Shown here piece after piece: positions 17,934 through 25,505 of a stretch of DNA of 64,000 nt (positions are counted from its first letter, which is position 1; the number at the start of each line of letters is the position of its first letter). The translations under genes and the position numbers were made by a program. This DNA comes from Sedimenticola selenatireducens (lineage in GTDB: Bacteria > Pseudomonadota > Gammaproteobacteria > Chromatiales > Chromatiaceae). The notes beneath the pieces are model-generated. The model was given only the letters and a program-made list of their open reading frames with translations. It was not told where the DNA came from and ran no database searches. The stretch spans positions 124,001-188,000 of the forward strand of contig NZ_VMNH01000007.1 of assembly GCF_007625115.1 (NCBI RefSeq). Reading direction: 5' to 3'.

Positions 17934-18776
17934 ATGAAGTTGAAGAAGTTACTGGACCATAATTTCATTAAGCAATTCGAGTCATTGTTAGTAAGTGATT
18001 TTGAAAAAAAATTATTCAAGGCGGCTCTAAGGAATTATTGCTCACATGGAAATCCGCTTAGATTTCACAACTTTGCATTTTCCATGAGAGAGTTAGTACT
18101 GCATATTATTGATAGAAAGGCGCCAGACTCAAAGGTAACAGCGGCGAGCTGGTATGCGCTCGAAAGTGACAAGTTTGCAGTTACAAGAAGGCAGAAGCTG
18201 AAATATTGTGCCCAAGGATTTTTATCTGATGGCTATCTGAGCGAACATGCATTAGAGGATCTTAATCAAAGCATTAAGGATTACTTAAAAGAATTCAATT
18301 TTTTCAATAAATACACTCATATTACCGAAAAGCACTTCAAAACCTGTCCGAAAAAGTTCTATGAAGACATGAAGTATATCGTCGAGCGTTCGGCAGAAGT
18401 TGTTGAAGAACTTGACTCTCTAGAGAACCTGGTTCTTGAGAGTATCCCAGATTCTTTGCACGAAAAGCTTTTTTTAGAGGTTATAAACTCATTTCCGGAC
18501 GAGCTATTAATTATCGCCAGCAATGTAATAGTTGAGCAAGTCTCCCCTGAAGAACTAGAGGTTGAGTATCTTGAAGAAAATGGTATTACCGTTGCGGTTT
18601 CTGGCACCGTTTATGTTACTCAGGAGTACGGAAAGGGTGAGGACTTTACCGAAATAGGCGGTGACTATCCTTTTAGCATCTCAATTAAGATGTCTGCGGC
18701 CTCACCAGATGACATTAAAATAAACCCCAACGAATTTATAGTGGATACATCATCGTGGTTTGGAGAAGACACTTAA
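17934..18776 (+). CDS. protein resembling predicted pPIWI-associating nucleases
   Basis: A 280-residue protein. Residues 1-130 are helical, with GNPLRFHNFAFSMRELVLHII then WY and a basic TRRQKLKY segment. This pattern resembles the predicted pPIWI-associating nuclease family seen beside prokaryotic Argonaute/Piwi-like systems. The C-terminal part (about 190-280) is a beta-rich domain ending in DTSSWFGED. No Argonaute, helicase or pPIWI gene lies in the window, so if the family call is right it is a stand-alone member. It is encoded on the same strand as the two preceding cassette-like genes. Its stop codon is embedded in an attC-like left end. Confidence 0.5.
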   Translation: MKLKKLLDHNFIKQFESLLVSDFEKKLFKAALRNYCSHGNPLRFHNFAFSMRELVLHIIDRKAPDSKVTAASWYALESDKFAVTRRQKLKYCAQGFLSDGYLSEHALEDLNQSIKDYLKEFNFFNKYTHITEKHFKTCPKKFYEDMKYIVERSAEVVEELDSLENLVLESIPDSLHEKLFLEVINSFPDELLIIASNVIVEQVSPEELEVEYLEENGITVAVSGTVYVTQEYGKGEDFTEIGGDYPFSISIKMSAASPDDIKINPNEFIVDTSSWFGEDT

Positions 18777-18790
18777 CAAACGCATGTTAG
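18773..18790 (+). other. possible truncated attC site
   Basis: TTAACAAACGCATGTTAG begins like an attC left end (TTAACAAACGC) and closes with GTTAG after only nine bases, overlapping the stop codon of the preceding gene. It runs directly into the tandem repeat at 18789. It may be the remains of an attC site that lost its middle, or chance. Confidence 0.3.
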
Positions 18791-18828
18791 AAAAGGGGAC
18801 GCATTTATAGAAAAGGGGACGCATTTAT
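18789..18828. repeat. two tandem copies of a 20-bp unit
   Basis: The unit AGAAAAGGGGACGCATTTAT occurs twice without a gap (18789-18808 and 18809-18828), and the second copy runs on into TTTCT. The motif AAAAGGGGACGCATTTAT is familiar from short repeats that accompany REP-associated Y1 transposases in gammaproteobacteria. No such transposase gene is present nearby. Confidence 0.75.
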
Positions 18829-19038
18829 TTTCTACAGACAAACCGGGGGAGTTAATATGAACGTCCGCTACTGGATGCTTCCTGCCGCCTACCTAAGTGT
18901 CTTTGACGGCCATGAAGTGTCGTGTGCTGACAGTTTTGCCCTCCGATAGAAATATTCACGAACAACCTGTATATGTCTTGAGGATAATGGACTGCTACAG
19001 CCTCGGTATCCTGATAAGTAAGTGTCACGTTGTTGGTT

Positions 19039-20256
19039 CTACGCACTTTGATTGATTGAAATAATCTCTGCCCCTGTTTTTAGCTTATCAAGATAATCTG
19101 CCCACTCTTGCATCATCTTGCGCCGTTCCGGCAGGTGGGCGGTACGGTTGTAGGCACGTCCGTTAGGGTCGCGTACTGCATGGGCAAGCTGGTGTTCGAT
19201 GTAATCGGGGCGGAAGCCCAACACTTCATCAAGGATAGTTCGCGCCATCGCTCGGAAACCGTGGCCGCTCATTTCGTCTTTACTTATTCCCATGCGTCGC
19301 ATTGCGGCAAGGATCGCATTATCACTCATGGGTTTGTCGCCTTTTGGATTTCTCGCGCTGGGGAATACATATCGCCCCCGGCCGGTGAGCGGGTGAACCT
19401 CCCGCAATATCTCGATAGCTTGTACGGAGAGTGGGACGATGTGCTGGGTGTTCGTTTTGGAAACTGTATAACGCCATTCTGCGGCTTTAAGGTCGATGTC
19501 TGTCCATTCGGCGTGCCGAAGTTCTCCGGGTCGAACAAATACCAGAGGAGCAAGCCGTAAGGCGCAGCGGACAATCAGGGTGCCTTCGTAGGCATCGAGT
19601 GCACGGAGTATGCCGCCGACTTTTTTCGGATCAGTCACAGCAGCAAAGTGTGTGCCTTTTACTGGAGGGAGTGCGCCTTTCAAGTCACCGGTTGGGTCGC
19701 GTTCAGCCCGTCCGGTGGCAACTGCATAGCGGAAGACCTGTCCGCAGTTGCCCAATGCGCGGTGGGCGGTTTCAAGGGCTCCCCGTTGTTCTATCCTGCG
19801 GATAACATCCAGTAATTGTGGGGCGGTAATGTCGGCTACTGGGGAGCCACCGATCCAGGGGACGATGTCCCGCTCCAGGCGGCGGATGATCCTGTCGCCA
19901 TGATTGGCTGACCAGTTGGGGGAATGCTTGGCATACCACTCTCGGGCCACCACTTCAAAGTTGTTGGACTGTTTCGCTACCTTTGCCGACTTCTTGGCCT
20001 TGCGGTGTTCTCCTGGGTCAATGCCAGCCGCAACCTGTTTCCGGGCTTCATCTCTCCGTTCTCTGGCGTCCTTTAGGCTTACATCAGGGTAGGTGCCAAG
20101 AGATAACAGTTTCTCCTTGTCGTCAAAGCGGTACTTAAATCGCCACCACTTACCCCCTTTCGGGGTGATCAAAAGAAAGAGTCCTCGCTCGTCAAATAAC
20201 TTCCTTTGCTTGGCCTCTGGCTTGGCCTTCTTGATTGCGGTGTCTGTAAGCGGCAT
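19039..20256 (-). CDS. P4-type tyrosine recombinase (integrase) of the ssrA element
   Basis: A 405-residue integrase of the P4/CP4 family. The N-terminal arm-binding DUF4102-like domain (MPLTDTAIKKAKP, then GLFLLITPKGGKWWRFKYR) covers residues 1-90, a SAM-like core-binding domain about 95-185, and the catalytic domain 205-380. Visible catalytic residues are Arg242 (RPGELR), His332-GF-Arg335, His359 and Tyr369. Length and motifs are complete, so it should be active. It reads away from ssrA, whose 3' end 165 bp upstream of the start codon is the presumed attachment site. Four GGGGTAAC boxes lie between. It would integrate and excise the element now covering the left third of the window. Confidence 0.95.
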   Translation of the reverse strand: MPLTDTAIKKAKPEAKQRKLFDERGLFLLITPKGGKWWRFKYRFDDKEKLLSLGTYPDVSLKDARERRDEARKQVAAGIDPGEHRKAKKSAKVAKQSNNFEVVAREWYAKHSPNWSANHGDRIIRRLERDIVPWIGGSPVADITAPQLLDVIRRIEQRGALETAHRALGNCGQVFRYAVATGRAERDPTGDLKGALPPVKGTHFAAVTDPKKVGGILRALDAYEGTLIVRCALRLAPLVFVRPGELRHAEWTDIDLKAAEWRYTVSKTNTQHIVPLSVQAIEILREVHPLTGRGRYVFPSARNPKGDKPMSDNAILAAMRRMGISKDEMSGHGFRAMARTILDEVLGFRPDYIEHQLAHAVRDPNGRAYNRTAHLPERRKMMQEWADYLDKLKTGAEIISINQSA

Positions 20257-20259
20257 TTT

Positions 20260-20333
20260 GGGGTAACTGCTCCATGACTCTTGGGGTAACCCCGATAGTT
20301 ACCCCCGATAGGTTCAGGATTCTATGGGGTAAC
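20260..20333. promoter_or_regulatory. four GGGGTAAC boxes between the integrase gene and ssrA
   Basis: GGGGTAAC occurs at 20260-20267, 20283-20290 and 20326-20333, and inverted as GTTACCCC at 20298-20305. The middle two form GGGGTAAC-N7-GTTACCCC, an inverted pair. The first box touches the ribosome-binding region of the integrase gene. Such clusters are typical of integrase arm sites or of an autoregulatory operator. Confidence 0.6.
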
Positions 20334-20361
20334 TTTAGACGCTATAGGACGAATAGGCAAT

Positions 20362-20386
20362 AAAAAAGCCCGCTGTTATGCGGGCT
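20362..20386 (-). terminator. intrinsic terminator downstream of ssrA
   Basis: A perfect 7-bp GC-rich stem AGCCCGC/GCGGGCT (20367-20373 and 20380-20386) with a six-base loop. On the minus strand it is followed by a T run (20362-20366). It lies 35 bp beyond the mature 3' end of tmRNA, inside the integrated DNA, so it may be supplied by the element. Confidence 0.75.
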
Positions 20387-20420
20387 GTAGGCTTTTATTG
20401 GATCTTATTAGATGTCGAAT

Positions 20421-20460
20421 TGGTGGAGGCGGGGGGAATCGAACCCCCGTCCGCAAGCAC
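20421..20460. other. presumed attachment site at the ssrA 3' end
   Basis: The 3' end of ssrA, with the T-arm and encoded CCA (TGGTGGAGGCGGG on the + strand), is the classic target of P4-type integrases, and an integrase gene lies next to it. The second copy expected at the other end of the element was not found in the window, so the exact core is not defined. Confidence 0.55.
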
Positions 20461-20797
20461 TCCGCCTTTGGCTCTACATGCTTAGTTTCGCCGATTATTT
20501 TTAACTGGCTACTGCCCGGCAAACGGGGCGTGCAGACAGCGGTTCCGGTTAAGTTTTAGCGAATCCATCCCGGACAAACTTCATCGCGATCTTGTGAGCT
20601 ATGACGCCTGAAATGTCCCGAGGGACGCTGGACGCACAAGAACGGCTCCAGTCAGACGGCTTCTACCGGTTATTAAGCGGCGAGAGCGTAGTTGTCGTCG
20701 TTGGCAACTATAGTGTTACAGAATTATTAACGAGGGTATCTGTATCCTCGGCATGCACCTCAGGTTTCATCACCCACGTCGAAGCCATGTCGCCCCC
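20421..20797 (-). ncRNA. ssrA: transfer-messenger RNA (tmRNA)
   Basis: A one-piece tmRNA of about 377 nt. The 5' end reads GGGGGCGACATGGCTTCGAC and the 3' end closes a tRNA-like acceptor with an encoded CCA. The T-arm GGTTCGAATCC-type sequence appears as GGGGGTTCGATTCCCCC. The resume reading frame on the minus strand (20705 to 20673) is GCC AAC GAC GAC AAC TAC GCT CTC GCC GCT TAA, encoding the degradation tag ANDDNYALAA. It rescues stalled ribosomes with SmpB, encoded 2.2 kb away on the same strand. It is intact despite the element inserted at its 3' end. Confidence 0.97.
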
Positions 20798-21098
20798 TTG
20801 GGTATAACCAACAGACAGTATAGCGTGTCTGTTAGTTCCTTGTCCTGTGATATTGGGGGTAATTCTGTTATTTCAATAGATAGCGGGTGGTTTCCTAAAC
20901 CAATAGTCTGTTCCTACCGACTTTGGTAATGTGGGCTATAGTTGTTTGCAGTAGTGGTACATGGGGTAGGGATACCCTGATAGCAACTATCAGTTCCCAT
21001 TTCATCGGGTTTCCTCAATCCAATTATCCACTCCTGTGCCTTCACAAGTGTGTGATTTATTGGTCTGTCTGGACTGAATGCCGCAAAGGAATTGATCT
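20798..21098. other. divergent control region between ssrA and the peptidase gene
   Basis: About 300 bp without a gene. It must contain the leftward ssrA promoter and the rightward promoter of the peptidase/hydrolase gene. A TATACT hexamer on the minus strand lies about 20 bp before the mature tmRNA end, but no matching -35 box could be placed with confidence. Confidence 0.35.
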
Positions 21099-22934
21099 AT
21101 GGCTAAGAATAAAACAGCAATGTTGGATGGCTATCCGTTAACCGCCACGGCAGATCTTCCAGATAACCGGGATTGGGAGTATCAGCCTCCTCCCATGTCC
21201 CTGAAGCGGTACTTGAATAAGCCCCGCACTTTGATGCCGCTAGATCAGAAAAGTGAGGGGGCCTGCACAGGGTTCGGCTTGGCTGCAGTGATCAATCTGT
21301 TGAATCAAGCGCGTGGCAGTAAGGTTAAGGTGAGTGCCCGTATGCTGTATGAGATGGCCCGTAAGCATGATGAGTGGCCAGGAGAGGATTATGCAGGTTC
21401 ATCTTGTAGGGGCGCGATAAAGGGCTTTTCCAATATGGGGGTCTGTCGGGACAGCTTCTGGCCTTATCGCGATGGCAAGCCAGGGGAACTCACTGTCCGT
21501 GCAGCAAAGGATGCCCGTTCAAATACCATCGGTGCCTATTATCGTCTGAATCATCGAATCAGTGACTTCCATGCCGCTATCAACGAAGCGGGGGCTATTT
21601 TCTGTTCTGCCAATGTGCATGAGGGTTGGGCTTCCAGTGCCATCAAGCGGGATGTGATTCCGCTGAGTGATGAGATCACCGGTGGGCACGCTTTTGCCCT
21701 GGTGGGGTATAACAGCAAGGGTTTCTGGGTGCAGAACTCGTGGGGTAAGGGCTGGGGGCAGGGTGGTACAGCGCTTTGGACCTATGAGGATTGGTATGAA
21801 AATCTGGTTGATGCCTGGGTCCTTAGCTTGGCCTTGCCGACGCCTCAAATATGGCATCTGGGGAGTGCGCAGGCAGGTTTTGCCCGGGATGGTTCGGCCG
21901 TGGCACGCAGCTCACCACCCAGGGGTAAGATTGCGGGACATTTTGTACATATCGATGATGGTAAGTTCCATGATGCCGGTAGCTATTGGAGTAACCTTGA
22001 TGATGTTAAGGCAACCGCTGCACGACTGAAGGAGAGTACCAAGTACGATCATCTGCTGATCTATGCGCACGGTGGATTGAACAGTCCCAAAGACTCAGCC
22101 AAGCGCATTGCTGCCATGCGGGATGTATTTAAGGCCAATCGGATCTATCCGTATCATGTGATGTATGACACCGGGATACTGGAAGAGCTGCTGGATGTGA
22201 TTCGCTCGCGGGGTGACCGGACAGGCGATCGGGTTGGTGGGATGAGTGATTGGTGGGATCGCTTGCTTGAAAGACTTGCCAGGCGTCCGGGTAGAGCTTT
22301 GTGGCGTGAGATGAAGTTTGGTGCGAGTGCTGGTTTTGAGCAGAACCGCGCGGGTGTACAGACGCTAAAGGCATTCACAGATGCACTGGGTCAGGGGAGT
22401 GGGCTTAGGTTCAAACTGCATCTGGTTGGCCATAGTACGGGGGCCGTTTTACTGGCTCATCTTTTGTCCGCAATACAGACGTTGGCGCCCAAGCTCCGTA
22501 TCAGTAGTTGCAGCTTGCTGGCGCCCGCTGCCACGGTTGATCTGTTTGACAGTCACTACAAACCGATCATCGCAACACCGTCTACTCAGTTTGGTATTAA
22601 TGAGATGACGATTTATAACCTCAGCGAGCAGTTGGAACTGGATGATGCTGTGGGTCCCTACCGTAAGTCACTGCTCTATTTTGTTTCACGCTCTTTTGAG
22701 GAAGATACGCCTGCTCCGATATTGGGGATGCAGTTATACAGTAAGAAGCTGGATAACAAGCTGACAGGCCTGGAGCTTGTATACAGCCAGGGTGATGTGG
22801 TCAGAGAGCCGCGTAGTCTGAGTAAGGTGCATGGTGGGTTCGACAATGACCCGGCGACGCTGAATGATCTACTCAAAAGGGTGTTGGGGAAAAAGCCTAC
22901 AAGGTTATTTACATCATCAGATTTGGAGTATTAG
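21099..22934 (+). CDS. papain-like (C1) peptidase fused to an alpha/beta hydrolase
   Basis: A 611-residue two-domain enzyme. Residues 35-245 form a C1-type cysteine peptidase with Gln50, Cys56 (GACTGFG), His197 (GGHAFALVGY) and Asn213 (NSWGKGWG), all catalytic positions present. Residues 280-610 form an alpha/beta hydrolase or lipase-like domain with an HGG oxyanion motif at 324-326 and the nucleophile elbow GHSTG, Ser446. No signal peptide is seen, so it is probably cytoplasmic or exported by another route. It sits between ssrA and smpB, convergent with smpB. The joint role of a protease and an esterase domain is not known to me. Confidence 0.85.
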   Translation: MAKNKTAMLDGYPLTATADLPDNRDWEYQPPPMSLKRYLNKPRTLMPLDQKSEGACTGFGLAAVINLLNQARGSKVKVSARMLYEMARKHDEWPGEDYAGSSCRGAIKGFSNMGVCRDSFWPYRDGKPGELTVRAAKDARSNTIGAYYRLNHRISDFHAAINEAGAIFCSANVHEGWASSAIKRDVIPLSDEITGGHAFALVGYNSKGFWVQNSWGKGWGQGGTALWTYEDWYENLVDAWVLSLALPTPQIWHLGSAQAGFARDGSAVARSSPPRGKIAGHFVHIDDGKFHDAGSYWSNLDDVKATAARLKESTKYDHLLIYAHGGLNSPKDSAKRIAAMRDVFKANRIYPYHVMYDTGILEELLDVIRSRGDRTGDRVGGMSDWWDRLLERLARRPGRALWREMKFGASAGFEQNRAGVQTLKAFTDALGQGSGLRFKLHLVGHSTGAVLLAHLLSAIQTLAPKLRISSCSLLAPAATVDLFDSHYKPIIATPSTQFGINEMTIYNLSEQLELDDAVGPYRKSLLYFVSRSFEEDTPAPILGMQLYSKKLDNKLTGLELVYSQGDVVREPRSLSKVHGGFDNDPATLNDLLKRVLGKKPTRLFTSSDLEY

Positions 22935-22940
22935 TAATGA

Positions 22941-22972
22941 GCGGCCATCTGTGTGTAATGGCAGATGGCCGC
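22941..22972. terminator. hairpin between convergent genes
   Basis: A perfect 11-bp stem GCGGCCATCTG/CAGATGGCCGC (22941-22951 and 22962-22972) with a ten-base loop sits between the peptidase/hydrolase gene and smpB. There is no clear T run on either side, so it may act as a bidirectional or Rho-assisted terminator. Confidence 0.55.
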
Positions 22973-22979
22973 CGCATCC

Positions 22980-23462
22980 TTACTGGGCCTTGAGAATACG
23001 TTGTTTGTCTCGATCCCAATCCCGGTTCTTTTCTGTTTCACGCTTGTCATGTAACTGCTTGCCTTTGGCCAGACCAACTTCAAGCTTGACTTTGCCTTTC
23101 TTCCAATAGAGTGCTGTCGGAACCAGTGTATAGCCCTTGCGTTCGACCATGCCAACCAGTTTGTCCAGCTCTTCACGATGCAATAACAACTTTCGGGAGC
23201 GCATTGGCTCCGGTTTGATGTGTGTTGATGCACTCAGTAGTGGCGTGATGTTGGTGCCGACTAAAAAGGCCTCGCCACCTCGTATAAAGATATAGCTGTC
23301 GGTGATCTGTACACGACCATCCCGTATGCTTTTGACTTCCCAGCCTTGCAGGGAAATACCGGCCTCATAGCGGTCTTCAATAAAATATTCGTGACGCGCC
23401 TTCTTATTAAGCGCAATGGTTGAGCCGCCATGCCCAGCTTGTTTTTTAGATTTCTTTGCCAT
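22980..23462 (-). CDS. smpB: SsrA-binding protein
   Basis: A 160-residue SmpB, the tmRNA-binding protein of trans-translation. It has the family pattern: N-terminal [18 protein letters not shown] beta-strand entry, [14 protein letters not shown], the central [13 protein letters not shown] helix, and a basic C-terminal tail ([13 protein letters not shown]) that occupies the empty mRNA channel. Length is normal. It is transcribed on the same strand as ssrA, separated from it by the convergent peptidase/hydrolase gene. In E. coli the smpB-ssrA gap likewise hosts an integrase gene. Confidence 0.97.
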   Translation of the reverse strand: MAKKSKKQAGHGGSTIALNKKARHEYFIEDRYEAGISLQGWEVKSIRDGRVQITDSYIFIRGGEAFLVGTNITPLLSASTHIKPEPMRSRKLLLHREELDKLVGMVERKGYTLVPTALYWKKGKVKLEVGLAKGKQLHDKRETEKNRDWDRDKQRILKAQ

Positions 23463-23510
23463 GAGTCAAATTGTATGTGACAGGGTAGGGCTGACGCTAG
23501 TCTGATAATC

Positions 23511-23570
23511 AATAAACCGCTGTGTGTGCCACGAATTTCCAATAAACCTCTGTGTGTGTCCCGAATTTCC
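23511..23570. repeat. tandem 30-bp direct repeat upstream of the SNF transporter gene
   Basis: Two adjacent 30-bp units (23511-23540 and 23541-23570) start AATAAACC and end CGAATTTCC, with 27 of 30 positions identical. They lie in the divergent region between smpB and the transporter gene. There are only two copies and no spacers. The purpose is unknown; a regulator-binding pair or simple duplication are both possible. Confidence 0.75.
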
Positions 23571-23693
23571 CAAGCTGTGGCTGGGTTAACTTGTGCTGAT
23601 GGCGAAATTCGCTGAGAATGCGGATTCTCTGTCTTAGGATAGGGTTGTGGCTAGGATGCCCGGTAGCCGACAAACTTGCGGAGGAGTAACGCC

Positions 23694-25067
23694 TTGTCCC
23701 AGCGCATATCCATTCATGGTCAATGGTCCTCACGCCTGATGTTTATTCTGGCGGCGACTGGTTCGGCTGTGGGCTTGGGAAATATCTGGCGGTTCCCCTA
23801 TATCACTGGTGAAAACGGCGGTGGTGCCTTTGTATTGGCCTACCTGATATGCCTGGCGATCGTAGGTATACCCATCATGATGGCTGAGGTGTTGATCGGC
23901 CGACGTGGTCGGCAAAGTCCTGTGTTCAGCCTGCAGGCCTTGGCAGTTGAGGCCGGTGGAAACAAGGCTTGGCGTTGGGTGGGCTGGGCCGGGATGCTGG
24001 CTGGCCTGATCATCCTCTCTTACTACAGTGTGATTGCAGGCTGGACGCTCGCCTATGTGGTGCGGATAGCCAGTGGCTCGCTGGTGCGTGTGACAGCAGA
24101 GGGTGCAAGTAGTATTTTTGCACAACTGGTGATCGATCCTGAACGGTTGCTGGCCTGGCATACCATCTTTATGGTGATGACAATCAAGGTGGTTTCACGC
24201 GGAGTCAAACGGGGTCTGGAGCAGGCTGTCAAGATCCTCATGCCCCTGCTGTTTGCCATGCTGTTGGTTCTGGTCATCTACGCGTGGCGTCAGGGTGATT
24301 TTGTGCAAGCCTATCTTTTCATGTTTGACAGTGATTTCAGCAAGCTGACCCCCTCGGCGTTGCTCGTTGCCCTGGGGCATGCCTTCTTTACACTCAGTGT
24401 TGGTCTGGGTGCCATGATGGTCTATGGCGCTTATATGCCAAGTGGTCTATCCATTGCCAAGACATCTATCCTTGTGGGCCTTTTGGATACGGTGGTGGGC
24501 TTGTTGGCTGGGCTGGCCATCTTTTCCATTGTTTTCGCCCACGATATGGCAGTAGGCGAGGGTCCAGGGCTGATATTCCAGACGCTTCCCATTGTATTTG
24601 GACAGATGCCTGGCGGGAGTTTTTTTGGGACACTCTTTTTCCTGTTGCTGGTTTTTGCGGCCTGGACCTCGGCTATTGCCTTGATTGAGCCGATGGTAAG
24701 CTGGATCGTCGAGAAGCGGGAAATCGATCGGATTCGTGCGGCTATCTGGACAGGTATTGTGGCTTGGTTACTGGGAATTGTGACTATTTTGTCATTCAGT
24801 AGTTGGTCATTCAGTTTCCGTTTTGGTGGTGAATTAAAGCGGCATGGTCTGTTCGATGTGCTGGATATCCTCACTTCGAGTATTATTCTCCCCCTTGGCG
24901 GATTGTGTATCGCCCTCTTTGTGGGTTGGGTGATGTCCCGGGAGTCTGTTGTTGATGAAATGGGCGGGCGATCAGGGATTGATTTCAAGCTGTGGTATTT
25001 TGTCGTTCGGTTTATAACGCCTGTGGCCGTTGTGCTGGTCTTTCTGCAGGCGATAGGAGTGGTTTAG
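23694..25067 (+). CDS. sodium-dependent transporter of the SNF (NSS) family
   Basis: A 457-residue LeuT-fold symporter. The first membrane segment carries the signature SAVGLGNIWRFPY, the unwound sodium/substrate-binding helix, followed by GENGGGAF. About eleven or twelve hydrophobic segments are visible, as in bacterial NSS proteins. It moves an amino acid or similar solute with Na+; the substrate cannot be told. The start is set at TTG 23694 because GGAGGAG (about 23680-23686) is ideally spaced; the TTG at 23676 precedes that site. It is followed without a gap by ratA. Confidence 0.9.
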   Translation: MSQRISIHGQWSSRLMFILAATGSAVGLGNIWRFPYITGENGGGAFVLAYLICLAIVGIPIMMAEVLIGRRGRQSPVFSLQALAVEAGGNKAWRWVGWAGMLAGLIILSYYSVIAGWTLAYVVRIASGSLVRVTAEGASSIFAQLVIDPERLLAWHTIFMVMTIKVVSRGVKRGLEQAVKILMPLLFAMLLVLVIYAWRQGDFVQAYLFMFDSDFSKLTPSALLVALGHAFFTLSVGLGAMMVYGAYMPSGLSIAKTSILVGLLDTVVGLLAGLAIFSIVFAHDMAVGEGPGLIFQTLPIVFGQMPGGSFFGTLFFLLLVFAAWTSAIALIEPMVSWIVEKREIDRIRAAIWTGIVAWLLGIVTILSFSSWSFSFRFGGELKRHGLFDVLDILTSSIILPLGGLCIALFVGWVMSRESVVDEMGGRSGIDFKLWYFVVRFITPVAVVLVFLQAIGVV

Positions 25068-25505
25068 TTGCCTGTAGTACATAAGAGCGCCTTGGTGGCG
25101 CATTCAGCGGAAGAGATGTTTGAGTTGATCAATGATGTTGAATCCTATCCGCAGTTTCTTCCCTGGTGCAAATCCACCCAGTTGCTTTCTAGAGACAGCG
25201 AGCAGTTGTGTGGCCAGCTCGAGGTGTCACGGATAGGTATTAGCCAGGTATTTTCCACCTGTAACCAACTTTTTCCCTATGAGCGGATAGTGATACAGTT
25301 AAAAGATGGGCCATTTAAACGATTACACGGTGAATGGCGTTTTACTGCATTACGAGAGGATGCTTGTAAGGTGGAACTGGAGTTAGAGTTCGAATTTGCA
25401 GGGAAGTTGATCAATTCAGCATTTGGTGCCGTATTTAGCCAGATTGCTAATACATTAGTTGATGCATTCTGCAAACGTGCAGATGAGGTAGCCCGTGGTA
25501 AGTGA
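25068..25505 (+). CDS. ratA: RatA / COQ10-family START-like protein
   Basis: A 145-residue START/Bet v 1-like protein of the RatA-COQ10 family, with the opening VHKSALVAHSAEEMFELINDVESYPQFLPWC and the closing GAVFSQIANTLVDAFCKRA helix. Members have been described as a ribosome-association toxin (E. coli RatA) or as ubiquinone-binding proteins; the sequence cannot decide between these. It starts with TTG directly after the transporter stop, with AGGAG upstream. The next gene, rnfH, overlaps by 11 nt, the usual ratA-rnfH pair near smpB. Confidence 0.9.
   Translation: MPVVHKSALVAHSAEEMFELINDVESYPQFLPWCKSTQLLSRDSEQLCGQLEVSRIGISQVFSTCNQLFPYERIVIQLKDGPFKRLHGEWRFTALREDACKVELELEFEFAGKLINSAFGAVFSQIANTLVDAFCKRADEVARGK

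Noticed and set aside
13000-19038. Integron integrase gene for the cassette-like genes
   Set aside because: No frame with intI features was seen. The only tyrosine recombinase (19039-20256) is of the P4 type, lacking the IntI-specific insertion, and reads away from the cassettes.
18852-19046. 64-codon minus-strand frame next to the integrase gene
   Set aside because: Overlaps the integrase end, lacks a ribosome site and has no protein-like pattern.
23511-23570. CRISPR array
   Set aside because: Only two units, directly adjacent, with no spacers between them and no cas genes anywhere in the window.
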